Shown piece after piece: positions 1 to 7,172 of a stretch of 10,245 bases of DNA (positions are counted from its first letter, which is position 1; each line of letters starts with the position of its first letter). Below the pieces are notes generated by a model. It made no database searches. It was not told where the DNA came from and saw only the letters and a list, made by a program, of their open reading frames with translations. A program made the translations under genes and the position numbers. Source of the DNA: Bdellovibrionales bacterium (lineage in GTDB: Bacteria; Bdellovibrionota; Bdellovibrionia; Bdellovibrionales; UBA1609); the NCBI GenBank assembly GCA_020435185.1, contig JAGRAA010000169.1:1-10245 (forward strand). The letters are read 5' to 3'.

Positions 1-1
1 A

Positions 2-871
2 GGATCTTTGTTTTTATTGATAGCGCTGTTTAACGGTTCAAAAAAAGTATATTGGGGAAGTTGGGGGTTGTTGCTACTGGCTTTTACCTTTCATACTTTA
101 GGGTTTTTGTTAAGAATATATATAGTCGGACGTCCTCCGGTTTCAAATATGTATGAAACCGTGGTCTGGGTTCCTTGGGGAGCTATGGTTTTTGCGTTTA
201 TTATGGAAATCAAAAATAAGAATCGAATAATACTTTTAATGGCTAGTCTTTCAGCGATGTTGTGTTTGATTTTAACGAATGTTGCTCCCACAGTGCTTGA
301 TGCTTCTCTTCATCCTTTAGAGCCTGTGTTAAGAAGTACATTTTGGCTGACGACTCATGTTCTTATGATCACCATTAGCTATGGAGCGTTCTTATTGGCT
401 TGGGGGCTTGGGAATTTAATTTTAGTGTTAACTCTCCTCGGAGAGAATAAGAACAAGAAGATGATCAAAGAATCAGCAAAAGCTATATATGGAGCTTTAA
501 AGATAGGTGCTGTTTTATTAGCCGGGGGAATTATTCTCGGAGGAGTTTGGGCTGATTATTCTTGGGGGAGATTTTGGGGTTGGGATCCAAAAGAAACCTG
601 GGCGTTGATTGCGCTGCTTGGTTATTTGGCTATTTTGCATGCAAAAATTGTGGGTTGGGTTCGTGATTTTGGATTAGGAGTCACGGCAGTGGTTGCGTTC
701 TCTTTGGTGATCATGGCTTGGTATGGTGTAAATTTTATTTTGGGAGCGGGTTTACACGCCTACGGTTTTGGAACAGGTGGTGTTGAGTATGTGGTTGGAG
801 CAACAGTTTTAGAACTTTTGTTTGCTTTATACGTTGTAATTGTGCGTCAAGGTTCTTTGAAGAAGGGGTGA
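2..871 (+). CDS. ccsA: Cytochrome c biogenesis protein, CcsA/ResC type (C-terminal part, probably of fused CcsBA; 5' end outside window)
   Basis: System II cytochrome c maturation: a membrane protein that moves haem outwards and presents it for attachment to CXXCH motifs. The frame is open to the left edge, so the gene is truncated by the window; the first TTG (8) is not trusted as a start. Counting from that codon, the WWD haem-handling motif is W186-GRFWGWDPKETW-198. H117, H211 and H250 sit at spacings of 94 and 39, close to the P-His1, TM-His2 and P-His2 haem ligands described for CcsBA. A GRPPVSNMYET segment (41-51) is typical of the CcsA half of fused CcsBA proteins, and about eight hydrophobic segments are visible. 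The gene lies 100 nt upstream of an operon encoding six c-type haem sites, its likely clients. Family assignment is firm; the fusion with a CcsB/ResB half is inferred and needs upstream sequence. Confidence 0.9.
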   Translation, partial: GSLFLLIALFNGSKKVYWGSWGLLLLAFTFHTLGFLLRIYIVGRPPVSNMYETVVWVPWGAMVFAFIMEIKNKNRIILLMASLSAMLCLILTNVAPTVLDASLHPLEPVLRSTFWLTTHVLMITISYGAFLLAWGLGNLILVLTLLGENKNKKMIKESAKAIYGALKIGAVLLAGGIILGGVWADYSWGRFWGWDPKETWALIALLGYLAILHAKIVGWVRDFGLGVTAVVAFSLVIMAWYGVNFILGAGLHAYGFGTGGVEYVVGATVLELLFALYVVIVRQGSLKKG

Positions 872-877
872 TATCAG

Positions 878-906
878 TTGATTTTCACTCATTAAGTTTT
901 TATAAA
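878..906 (+). promoter_or_regulatory. Candidate sigma70-type promoter for the act operon
   Basis: TTGATT (878-883) and TATAAA (901-906) are separated by 17 nt in the 100-nt gap between the ccsA stop and actA. They match the consensus at 4/6 and 5/6 positions. A second -10-like TATAAT lies at 923-928 but has a poor -35. Transcription from the first would give a leader of about 60 nt before actA. In AT-rich DNA such matches arise by chance, so the operon may instead be read through from ccsA. Confidence 0.4.
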
Positions 907-971
907 CACAATAAAGAGATTTTATAATAATAGAGAAACAACTTAGATAACTTCGTAGAATGTAGGTACAT

Positions 972-1505
972 ATGCCCAAAAAGATAGTTGGCGCCATTGT
1001 AGCGTTAATAATCGTCGTCGGTCTCCCCACTTTTGTTTATTTGTTGACCTCAAATAAATTAAAAATCGGATACAATACAGGATATATGCCAGAGCAACCC
1101 ATCCCTTTTTCTCATGAACTTCATGCTGGAACAAATAAGATGGATTGTAAATACTGTCATACCACTTCAGAGGTTAGTCGCCATGCTTCTGTCCCTAGTT
1201 TAAATATCTGTTTAAACTGTCATCTTGTTGTAAAAGCGGATAGTCCTTGGATTCAGCAAATTCAAGAAAAGGGAATGAGTGGAGAATCTATTCCTTGGAA
1301 AAAAGTCCATCTCTTACCGGATCATGTTAAATTTAACCATTCTGCCCACGTAAACAAGGGAAAAACTTGTCAAACCTGTCATGGTCCAGTTGAGACTATG
1401 CCTGTGGTCTATCAATATAATGATTTATCAATGGGCTGGTGTGTGAACTGTCATCGTCAACCTGAGAATAACGCCCCTATTACCTGTGGGACCTGTCACT
1501 ACTAA
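972..1505 (+). CDS. actA: Alternative complex III subunit ActA, pentahaem cytochrome c
   Basis: Electron-transfer subunit of quinol:cytochrome c oxidoreductase, expected on the periplasmic face. The 177-aa product has five CXXCH haem c sites: CKYCH (59-63), CLNCH (80-84), CQTCH (133-137), CVNCH (157-161) and CGTCH (172-176), the count known for ActA. Residues 5-25 form a single hydrophobic helix after MPKK, fitting an uncleaved N-terminal membrane anchor. PFSHELHAG (45-53) and KFNHSAHV (120-127) supply extra histidines suited to bis-His ligation, as in class III multihaem cytochromes. The protein ends one residue after the last haem histidine. Only a weak ribosome site (TAGG, 963-966) precedes the ATG. 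It is the first gene of the act cluster, 38 nt before actB. Identification rests on haem count, anchor and gene order. Confidence 0.93.
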   Translation: MPKKIVGAIVALIIVVGLPTFVYLLTSNKLKIGYNTGYMPEQPIPFSHELHAGTNKMDCKYCHTTSEVSRHASVPSLNICLNCHLVVKADSPWIQQIQEKGMSGESIPWKKVHLLPDHVKFNHSAHVNKGKTCQTCHGPVETMPVVYQYNDLSMGWCVNCHRQPENNAPITCGTCHY

Positions 1506-1543
1506 GTATGAGATAGAGATTAACGTTTGAGTAAAGGCTTCAA

Positions 1544-4500
1544 ATGGAAAATACAGATACAAAAAATCAAGAATCTAAACAAGACAACCCGAAGTATTGG
1601 CTCTCTTTAGAGCAATGGAGAAATGATCCTGAGTTTAAAAAACTTGCGGAGAACGAATTTCTTTCTAGTCCCTTAGGTGAAAAAGAAGATGGATGGGCAA
1701 GAAGAGAGTTTTTGAAGTTAATGACGGCAAGTGTGGCCCTGACTAGTTTTGGATGTATACGACGTCCTGTGCAAAAAATAGTTCCTTATGCAAACCGACC
1801 CGAAGAGATCATTCCTGGTCTGGCTAATTATTACTCATCTAGTTTTACGTTGGGTAGTGAAGCCTTTGGATTGGTTGTTAAAACTAGAGAAGGTCGTCCA
1901 ATCAAAGTAGAGGGGAACCCTGATTTTCCAGGAAATGCTCATGGTCTATCAGCGCGTGCTCATGGGTATTTATTGAGCCTCTATGATCCTGATCGATTGA
2001 CGGCACCAAAGAAGCTTTTGGTTAATGATAAAAAAACAAATTATGATGCTATTGAAATTGACTATGCCACCTTAGATAAAGAGGTGATTGAGCTTTTAAG
2101 AAAAGGCAATGTTGGTCTTCTCACGAGCTCGATAATTTCTCCGTCCACTCAGGCTGTTGTTGATGAATTTCAACGTGCTTTCGGAGTTAAGCACTATTCA
2201 GTAGATGGTGTGGACTATAGTAGTATTCGACAAGCGGGCAGAAAAAGCTATGGAGAGGGTGCGCTCCCCAGGTATCGATTTGATAAAGCTAAAATGATTC
2301 TTAGTATTGGCTCAGACTTTTTAGGTGCAGATGTCGATGCTACTGAAAATATGATGCTGTTCTCTAAAGGAAGAAATCCAGATCAAGGAATGAATAAGTT
2401 AGTAGTCTTTGAATCTATGTTGAGTCTTACTGGATCAAATGCCGATTCAAGAATGCGAATCAAACCTTCAGAGCGTTTAGATGTTGTTTTGGGGCTTTTA
2501 AATGAAATCATCATTAAGCAAGGAAAGAGCCAGTATGCACATGATAGTAGTATTCAATCTCTACTGAAGAGCTATGGAGATGTGGCGAAAACATTGAATG
2601 TTGATCCTGAATTATTTTCTGAAGTGGCTAAGGATCTTTGGGATAATAGAGGGCAGTCTCTTGTGGTAGCCGGCTATGATTCAGTAGATGCGGTTGCTGT
2701 TCAAATCGCAGTAAATCTTTTAAATTCTGCTTTAGAAAATGATGGCGCAACCGTAGATCATAAAAAATCTGCTCATAAAGGTTTTCAGGGATCATTGTCG
2801 AACCTTAAAGATTTGGCAAAAGACGTAAATTCAGGTCAAGTCAAGACATTGATTATAGCCGATACTAATCCTGGATATAGCTTTGGCCAGCAGTCTCTCT
2901 TTCGCTCGCTCATTCAAAAGGTAAGCAATGCCATATATGTTGGTGATCGAATTGATGAAACGGGGCGATCTTGTCAGTATGTGATTCCAGCTTCTCATAA
3001 TATGGAAGAATGGAATGATGTTGAACCTAAAGAAGGCTTGTTCTTGATTCAGCAACCGACGATCCAACCATTATATAATTCTCGTTCGTTAGGATCTACA
3101 TTATTGCAATGGTTAAAAGGAGCAGGGAAAGGGTCTAGTGCTGTAGCTGGAGCGAATACTTGGTATGATTACTTGCAGACCGTATGGAAAAATAAAGTTT
3201 ATGCTGCAAATCGTGGGCTCGCTCGAGGAAGTTTTGATGATTTTTGGTATGAACTATTGCAAAAAGGTTTTTTTGAAACGGAGTCTTCAAGAGATAGTCG
3301 TCAGCGCGCTAGAAGTTTTAATAAAGCAGCTTTAAGCGAGGTTGAAAAAGTTGCTTTTGGCAGTAAAGAAAGCGGAGACTTCGAGTTAGAAGTTTACCGA
3401 ACAGTGGGGCTAAGTGATGGTAGCCTCGCTAACGTTTCATGGTTGCAGGAGTTTCCTGATCCTGTAACGAAAATTTGTTGGGATAATTATATTAACGTTT
3501 CCCCTAAAAATGCTGAAGAGCTTCGATTGAAAGAAGGTCAGATGGCTAGAATTAAATGGGGAGAGGCCGTTGTGGAAGCTCCCATTCATATTCAGCCAGG
3601 TATACATGACAATGTCCTCGCTATTGCTACTGGTTATGGACGCACACGTGCTGGTCAGGTGGCCAACGGTGTGGGTGTTGATGTCAGTGCCTTAGCTGAC
3701 CATAACGGTACCCATATTGTAGGAAGTGGACATGTTGTGGAGTTTGAACCGTTGGCCCATTCTATGGAACTCGCTTGCCCTCAAGGGCACCATACTATGG
3801 AAGGTCGCCAAATTATAGTTGAGGCGACCTTAGAGCAGTATCAAAGAAATAAATCGGCTAATATTCATAAGCATAAAATTTTTAGTTTATGGAACAAGCA
3901 TGAATACAAGGGTATTAAATGGTCTATGGCCATAGATTTATCCAAGTGTACAGGTTGCTCTGCATGCGTAGTGGCTTGTCAGTCAGAAAATAATATTCCT
4001 GTTGTTGGGAAAAAATATGTCATTCAAGGGCGTATTATGCAGTGGATCCGATTAGATCGCTACTACTCTGGTTCCCCAGAAAATCCAGACGTTCTATTTA
4101 TGCCCGTTATGTGTCAACATTGTGATAATGCTCCCTGTGAAACAGTATGTCCTGTCGCGGCCACTGTTCACAATAATGAAGGTCTCAATGATATGATCTA
4201 CAATCGATGTGTGGGAACTCGGTATTGTGCCAACAACTGTCCGTATAAAGTGAGACGCTTTAACTGGTTTGATTACACCGGAATAAAAAAGCCTCTTAAT
4301 ATGGCTATGAATCCCGAAGTGAGTCAGCGGGCAAGAGGAGTCATGGAGAAGTGCTCATTTTGTAAGTCTAGAATTAAATCGGCACAGATGACGGCTAAAA
4401 ATGAAGGTCGACCTCTTAAAGAAGGCGAGGTTAAAACGGCTTGTCAGGAGTCTTGTCCTACTCAAGCTATTTATTTTGGGGATATCAACGATAAAAACTC

Positions 4501-4666
4501 TGAAGTTTATCGTCAATTTCATAAAGAAAACTCATACAAATTGCTTGAAGAGCTCAATGCTGTTCCTGCAGTGGCTTATCAAACAAAAATACGAAACGCG
4601 CATCACCTTAAGGGAGCCAGTGGACATGAAAATGAGCAAGGCCAAGAAAATGGAGGGCATCACTAA
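1544..4666 (+). CDS. actB: Alternative complex III subunit ActB, fused molybdopterin-oxidoreductase-like and 4Fe-4S ferredoxin domains
   Basis: Peripheral iron-sulfur subunit of ACIII, 1040 aa, a fusion of CISM catalytic-like (B1) and PsrB-like (B2) parts. The N-terminus carries the extended Tat-type region known for ACIII and related proteins: KYWLSLEQW...EF (17-39), then A-RREFLKLM (52-60) and a hydrophobic stretch ending at C71, a possible lipid-attachment cysteine with a poor lipobox. No CXXC cluster motif and no obvious molybdenum ligand is seen in the B1 part (about 75-790), as expected for a non-catalytic ActB. The B2 part holds four cysteine groups: C802/805/808/812, C857/860/865/869, C889/895/899 and C937/940/967/971. 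The third group has Thr892 where a fourth cysteine would be, predicting one [3Fe-4S] and three [4Fe-4S] clusters, as reported for Rhodothermus marinus ACIII. AAAGG (1533-1537) precedes the ATG by 6 nt. The stop overlaps the actC start by one base. Confidence 0.95.
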   Translation: MENTDTKNQESKQDNPKYWLSLEQWRNDPEFKKLAENEFLSSPLGEKEDGWARREFLKLMTASVALTSFGCIRRPVQKIVPYANRPEEIIPGLANYYSSSFTLGSEAFGLVVKTREGRPIKVEGNPDFPGNAHGLSARAHGYLLSLYDPDRLTAPKKLLVNDKKTNYDAIEIDYATLDKEVIELLRKGNVGLLTSSIISPSTQAVVDEFQRAFGVKHYSVDGVDYSSIRQAGRKSYGEGALPRYRFDKAKMILSIGSDFLGADVDATENMMLFSKGRNPDQGMNKLVVFESMLSLTGSNADSRMRIKPSERLDVVLGLLNEIIIKQGKSQYAHDSSIQSLLKSYGDVAKTLNVDPELFSEVAKDLWDNRGQSLVVAGYDSVDAVAVQIAVNLLNSALENDGATVDHKKSAHKGFQGSLSNLKDLAKDVNSGQVKTLIIADTNPGYSFGQQSLFRSLIQKVSNAIYVGDRIDETGRSCQYVIPASHNMEEWNDVEPKEGLFLIQQPTIQPLYNSRSLGSTLLQWLKGAGKGSSAVAGANTWYDYLQTVWKNKVYAANRGLARGSFDDFWYELLQKGFFETESSRDSRQRARSFNKAALSEVEKVAFGSKESGDFELEVYRTVGLSDGSLANVSWLQEFPDPVTKICWDNYINVSPKNAEELRLKEGQMARIKWGEAVVEAPIHIQPGIHDNVLAIATGYGRTRAGQVANGVGVDVSALADHNGTHIVGSGHVVEFEPLAHSMELACPQGHHTMEGRQIIVEATLEQYQRNKSANIHKHKIFSLWNKHEYKGIKWSMAIDLSKCTGCSACVVACQSENNIPVVGKKYVIQGRIMQWIRLDRYYSGSPENPDVLFMPVMCQHCDNAPCETVCPVAATVHNNEGLNDMIYNRCVGTRYCANNCPYKVRRFNWFDYTGIKKPLNMAMNPEVSQRARGVMEKCSFCKSRIKSAQMTAKNEGRPLKEGEVKTACQESCPTQAIYFGDINDKNSEVYRQFHKENSYKLLEELNAVPAVAYQTKIRNAHHLKGASGHENEQGQENGGHH

Positions 4667-6024
4667 TGCTTAAACGAGAGCCCTTAATTAGCGAAAAAAA
4701 GACATTAAAAGAAATCACAGATGATATTTGCTCATTAGTTGAACGACCTCCTGGTAGAGGTTGGTTGGGAGCGATGCTTTCAGCTAATGTCCTGTTTATT
4801 TTTTATATCTGTGTAATGGCAGCCATAGTGACCACAGGTATGGGGTTGATGGGTATCAACTCTCCAGTGGGCTGGGGAACCGATATCATTACCTTTGTTT
4901 TCTGGATTGGTATTGGCCATGCGGGAACTTTGATTTCGGCTATTTTGTTTTTGTTTAGGCAAAAATGGAGAACTTCAATTGCTAGAACTGCCGAAGCCAT
5001 GACTGTTTTTGCTGTTATGACGGCGGGTTTGTTTCCGATTCTGCACACGGGGAGACCATGGTTGGCTTATTGGTTGTTACCTTACCCGAACCAAAGAGGC
5101 CCTCTTTGGGTGAATTTTAGATCTCCACTTTTGTGGGACGTATTTGCTGTATCGACCTATGCGACGGTTTCCATTGTATTTTGGTATGTCGGCTTAGTTC
5201 CCGATTTGGCCACCTTGAGAGATCGCGCTAAGAACAAAGTTCGTAAAGCGGTGTACGGTATTCTTTCGATGGGTTGGAGAGGAAGTGCTCGACACTGGAA
5301 CAACTATGAAATGGTATATATGCTGCTTGCAGGTTTGGCGACACCTCTAGTTCTTTCTGTTCATAGTATAGTTTCCTTCGACTTTGCTGTGGCAAATTTA
5401 CCTGGGTGGCACACCACTATCTTTCCTCCTTATTTCGTAGCGGGTGCGATTTTTTCTGGATTTGGAATGGTTGTTACTCTCATGGTTATTTTTAGAGAGG
5501 TTGTCCCTGTTTTTAAACATTATATTACTCTTAATCACATGGAGAATATGAACAAGATCATCATGTTGACGGGTATGCTTGTTGGATATGCCTATGGTTC
5601 AGAGTTTTTTATCGCCTGGTATTCGGGTTCAGAGTATGAGGTTTTTGCATTTACAAACAGAGCTTTTGGTCCTTACTGGTGGTCTTATTGGATAATGGTG
5701 AGCTGTAACGTATTTATCCCTCAGGTATTTTGGTTCAAAAAAGTTCGACGAAGTATTCCAGCAATGTTCATTGTTTCAATTTTCGTGAATATAGGAATGT
5801 GGTTTGAGCGTTTTGTGATCACAGTGACATCTTTACATAGAGACTTTTTACCTTCTAGTTGGGGAATGTTTAAATTTACATTTTTCGATTTAGGAGCGAT
5901 TTTTGGAAGTTTCGGGATGTTCTTTACATTATTTTTACTTTACACACGGGTGCTCCCTGCAGTCTCCATAGCTGAAGTGAAGCCAGTGATGAATGTGGGT
6001 CGAGAGGAGGACCATCATGGGTAA
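4666..6024 (+). CDS. actC: Alternative complex III subunit ActC, NrfD/PsrC-like integral membrane quinol-binding subunit
   Basis: Large membrane subunit of ACIII in the NrfD/PsrC family; in the known structures it holds a quinol site near the periplasmic side and contacts the ActB clusters. The 452-aa product has about ten hydrophobic helices between residues 37 and 430, with soluble ends. Conserved-looking polar residues within or beside helices include GIGHAGTLIS (82-91, H85), ILHTGRPW (125-132, H127 and R130), SVHSIVSFDF (231-240, H233 and D239) and MWFERF (378-383, E381/R382). GGAGG (4652-4656) lies 9 nt before the ATG, which shares one base with the actB stop (TAATG), so translation is probably coupled. 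The 3' end overlaps actD by 8 nt. The close sequence resemblance to ActC proteins and its position after actB make the call firm. Confidence 0.95.
   Translation: MLKREPLISEKKTLKEITDDICSLVERPPGRGWLGAMLSANVLFIFYICVMAAIVTTGMGLMGINSPVGWGTDIITFVFWIGIGHAGTLISAILFLFRQKWRTSIARTAEAMTVFAVMTAGLFPILHTGRPWLAYWLLPYPNQRGPLWVNFRSPLLWDVFAVSTYATVSIVFWYVGLVPDLATLRDRAKNKVRKAVYGILSMGWRGSARHWNNYEMVYMLLAGLATPLVLSVHSIVSFDFAVANLPGWHTTIFPPYFVAGAIFSGFGMVVTLMVIFREVVPVFKHYITLNHMENMNKIIMLTGMLVGYAYGSEFFIAWYSGSEYEVFAFTNRAFGPYWWSYWIMVSCNVFIPQVFWFKKVRRSIPAMFIVSIFVNIGMWFERFVITVTSLHRDFLPSSWGMFKFTFFDLGAIFGSFGMFFTLFLLYTRVLPAVSIAEVKPVMNVGREEDHHG
6005..6010 (+). promoter_or_regulatory. Strong ribosome binding site that fixes the actD start
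   Basis: A perfect AGGAGG lies 6 nt upstream of ATG 6017 and inside the end of actC. An in-frame ATG at 5993 would place this site inside the coding sequence and adds only eight residues (MWVERRTI) unlike the family, so 6017 is preferred. Confidence 0.85.
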
Positions 6025-6574
6025 TGCTTTTGAGAGTATCAATAAGGCTTTGAGGTCTCCGACAAAAAAAGTTGTAGCGGGAATTTGGTCGGAAGAAAAA
6101 AAATTGATCGAGGCCGCGAGAAAGGCGAAAGCGCAAGGGTATGATAAGCTAGACGCCATTAGCCCTTATCCTCTCCATGACATTGATGGAGTATTAGGTA
6201 TACCTAGATCTTTTATCCCTTGGGTAACTTTTGTAATGGGTTTGTCTGGGTGTACATTTGGGGTTTGGTTTACTTGGTGGACTCATTCTGTAAACTGGCA
6301 ACTTATTATTGGTGGAAAACCTTATTTTGCATTTCCTGCGTATATTCCTATTGTGTTTGAATGTACCATTTTATTTGGAGCGCTTAGTTCGGTAGCTGCA
6401 ATGTTTTTTCTAAACGGATTGCCCTCGGTTGACCCGCCAGTTATTGATCCAGACTTAACAAGCCATAAATTTGCTCTTTATGTTCCTGAAGATGATAAGC
6501 AGTATGATGAAGAAAAATTGAAAAGTCTGTTTAAAGAATTGGGTGCAGAAGAAGTTAAAGTGGCGGAGTACTAA
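6017..6574 (+). CDS. actD: Alternative complex III subunit ActD (DUF3341 family, two-helix membrane protein)
   Basis: Small structural membrane subunit of ACIII, 185 aa from the start chosen by the AGGAGG at 6005-6010. No cofactor motif is present. The family signature DAISPYPLHDIDGVLG (46-61) lies before two transmembrane helices, about 67-88 and 108-131, joined by a short loop. The C-terminal tail is acidic and charged (about 150-185), ending with an FKELGAEEV segment typical of these proteins. The gene overlaps the end of actC by 8 nt and stops 2 nt before actE, which suggests coupled translation and fixed stoichiometry. An upstream in-frame ATG at 5993 would give 193 aa and is less likely. 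Its precise role in the complex is not established beyond assembly or stability. Confidence 0.93.
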   Translation: MGNAFESINKALRSPTKKVVAGIWSEEKKLIEAARKAKAQGYDKLDAISPYPLHDIDGVLGIPRSFIPWVTFVMGLSGCTFGVWFTWWTHSVNWQLIIGGKPYFAFPAYIPIVFECTILFGALSSVAAMFFLNGLPSVDPPVIDPDLTSHKFALYVPEDDKQYDEEKLKSLFKELGAEEVKVAEY

Positions 6575-6576
6575 AT

Positions 6577-7149
6577 ATGAAAAGTAAGGTGTCCATAGAT
6601 ATGTTTATATTTCGAAAAATTTTATTTTCATTTGTTGTCACCGGTGTTTTGGTGGGATGTGGAGCTGGTAAGAACAAAACTAATGTGGAGTTAGTTACCG
6701 CGATGATGGATCAGGAATCTGTAAAATCGCAGGATTGGGATGCTTCAAAGCCTGGAGAAAGAGCAATGATGGTTCCTCCTGTAAACACTGTCCCTAGAGG
6801 TTTTAAGCCATACAAGTACCACCTTCAGGTTGATCTTGCGGAAAAGGAATTAGTAAATCCTCTTGCTAAGGATTTTAGTGCTGAGGTTCTAGCCACTGGA
6901 AAAGTCAAGTTTGAAATATACTGTGGTCTTTGTCATGGAGTTAAAGGCGATGGACAGGGTCAGATTGCCCAGTTTATGGCCGTCAAGCCACCTTCGTTTT
7001 TACAAGATAGATTGAAAAATGCAAAAGATGGTCGATTTTATCATGTTATTAGAGATGGGTATGGAGTAATGGGAAGTTATTCTCGTCAGATACTCAAAGA
7101 TTCAGATCGTTGGTCTGTTGTAAATTATATTCGCACTTTACAGAAATAA
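6577..7149 (+). CDS. actE: Alternative complex III subunit ActE, monohaem cytochrome c lipoprotein
   Basis: Periplasmic electron-output subunit of ACIII, 190 aa. A lipoprotein-type signal peptide ends in LVG-C28, a good lipobox, so the mature protein should be anchored by lipid on Cys28. One haem c site CGLCH (116-120) is followed by a cytochrome c fold, with Met165 in YGVMGSY as the probable distal ligand and a final helix WSVVNYIRTL. Together with ActA this gives the six c-type haems expected for the complex. Two starts are possible: ATG 6577 with GGAG (6565-6568) 8 nt upstream, or ATG 6601 with AAGG (6587-6590) 10 nt upstream. The latter gives a 19-residue signal peptide of more usual shape (MFIFRKILF...). 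The longer form is listed because it is 2 nt after actD and has the better-spaced site. A 23-nt gap separates it from actF. Confidence 0.93.
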   Translation: MKSKVSIDMFIFRKILFSFVVTGVLVGCGAGKNKTNVELVTAMMDQESVKSQDWDASKPGERAMMVPPVNTVPRGFKPYKYHLQVDLAEKELVNPLAKDFSAEVLATGKVKFEIYCGLCHGVKGDGQGQIAQFMAVKPPSFLQDRLKNAKDGRFYHVIRDGYGVMGSYSRQILKDSDRWSVVNYIRTLQK

Positions 7150-7160
7150 GAAAGAGGATA

Positions 7161-7166
7161 AAGAGG
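7161..7166 (+). promoter_or_regulatory. Ribosome binding site that fixes the actF start
   Basis: AAGAGG lies 6 nt before ATG 7173, in the 23-nt gap after actE. An earlier in-frame ATG at 7110 lies inside actE and would add 21 residues (MVCCKLYSHFTEI...) that do not resemble a family N-terminus, so 7173 is the likely start. Confidence 0.75.
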
Positions 7167-7172
7167 TTTAAA

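Noticed and set aside
4401..4673. Plus-strand ORF of 90 codons overlapping the end of actB
   Set aside because: It is a frame-shifted shadow of the ActB fourth cluster region; the actB frame carries the cysteine motifs.
5993..6016. Upstream ATG extension of actD
   Set aside because: It would put the perfect AGGAGG inside the gene and add residues unlike the family; ATG 6017 is better.
7110..7172. Upstream ATG extension of actF
   Set aside because: It lies inside actE; AAGAGG before ATG 7173 and the family-like N-terminus favour the shorter form.
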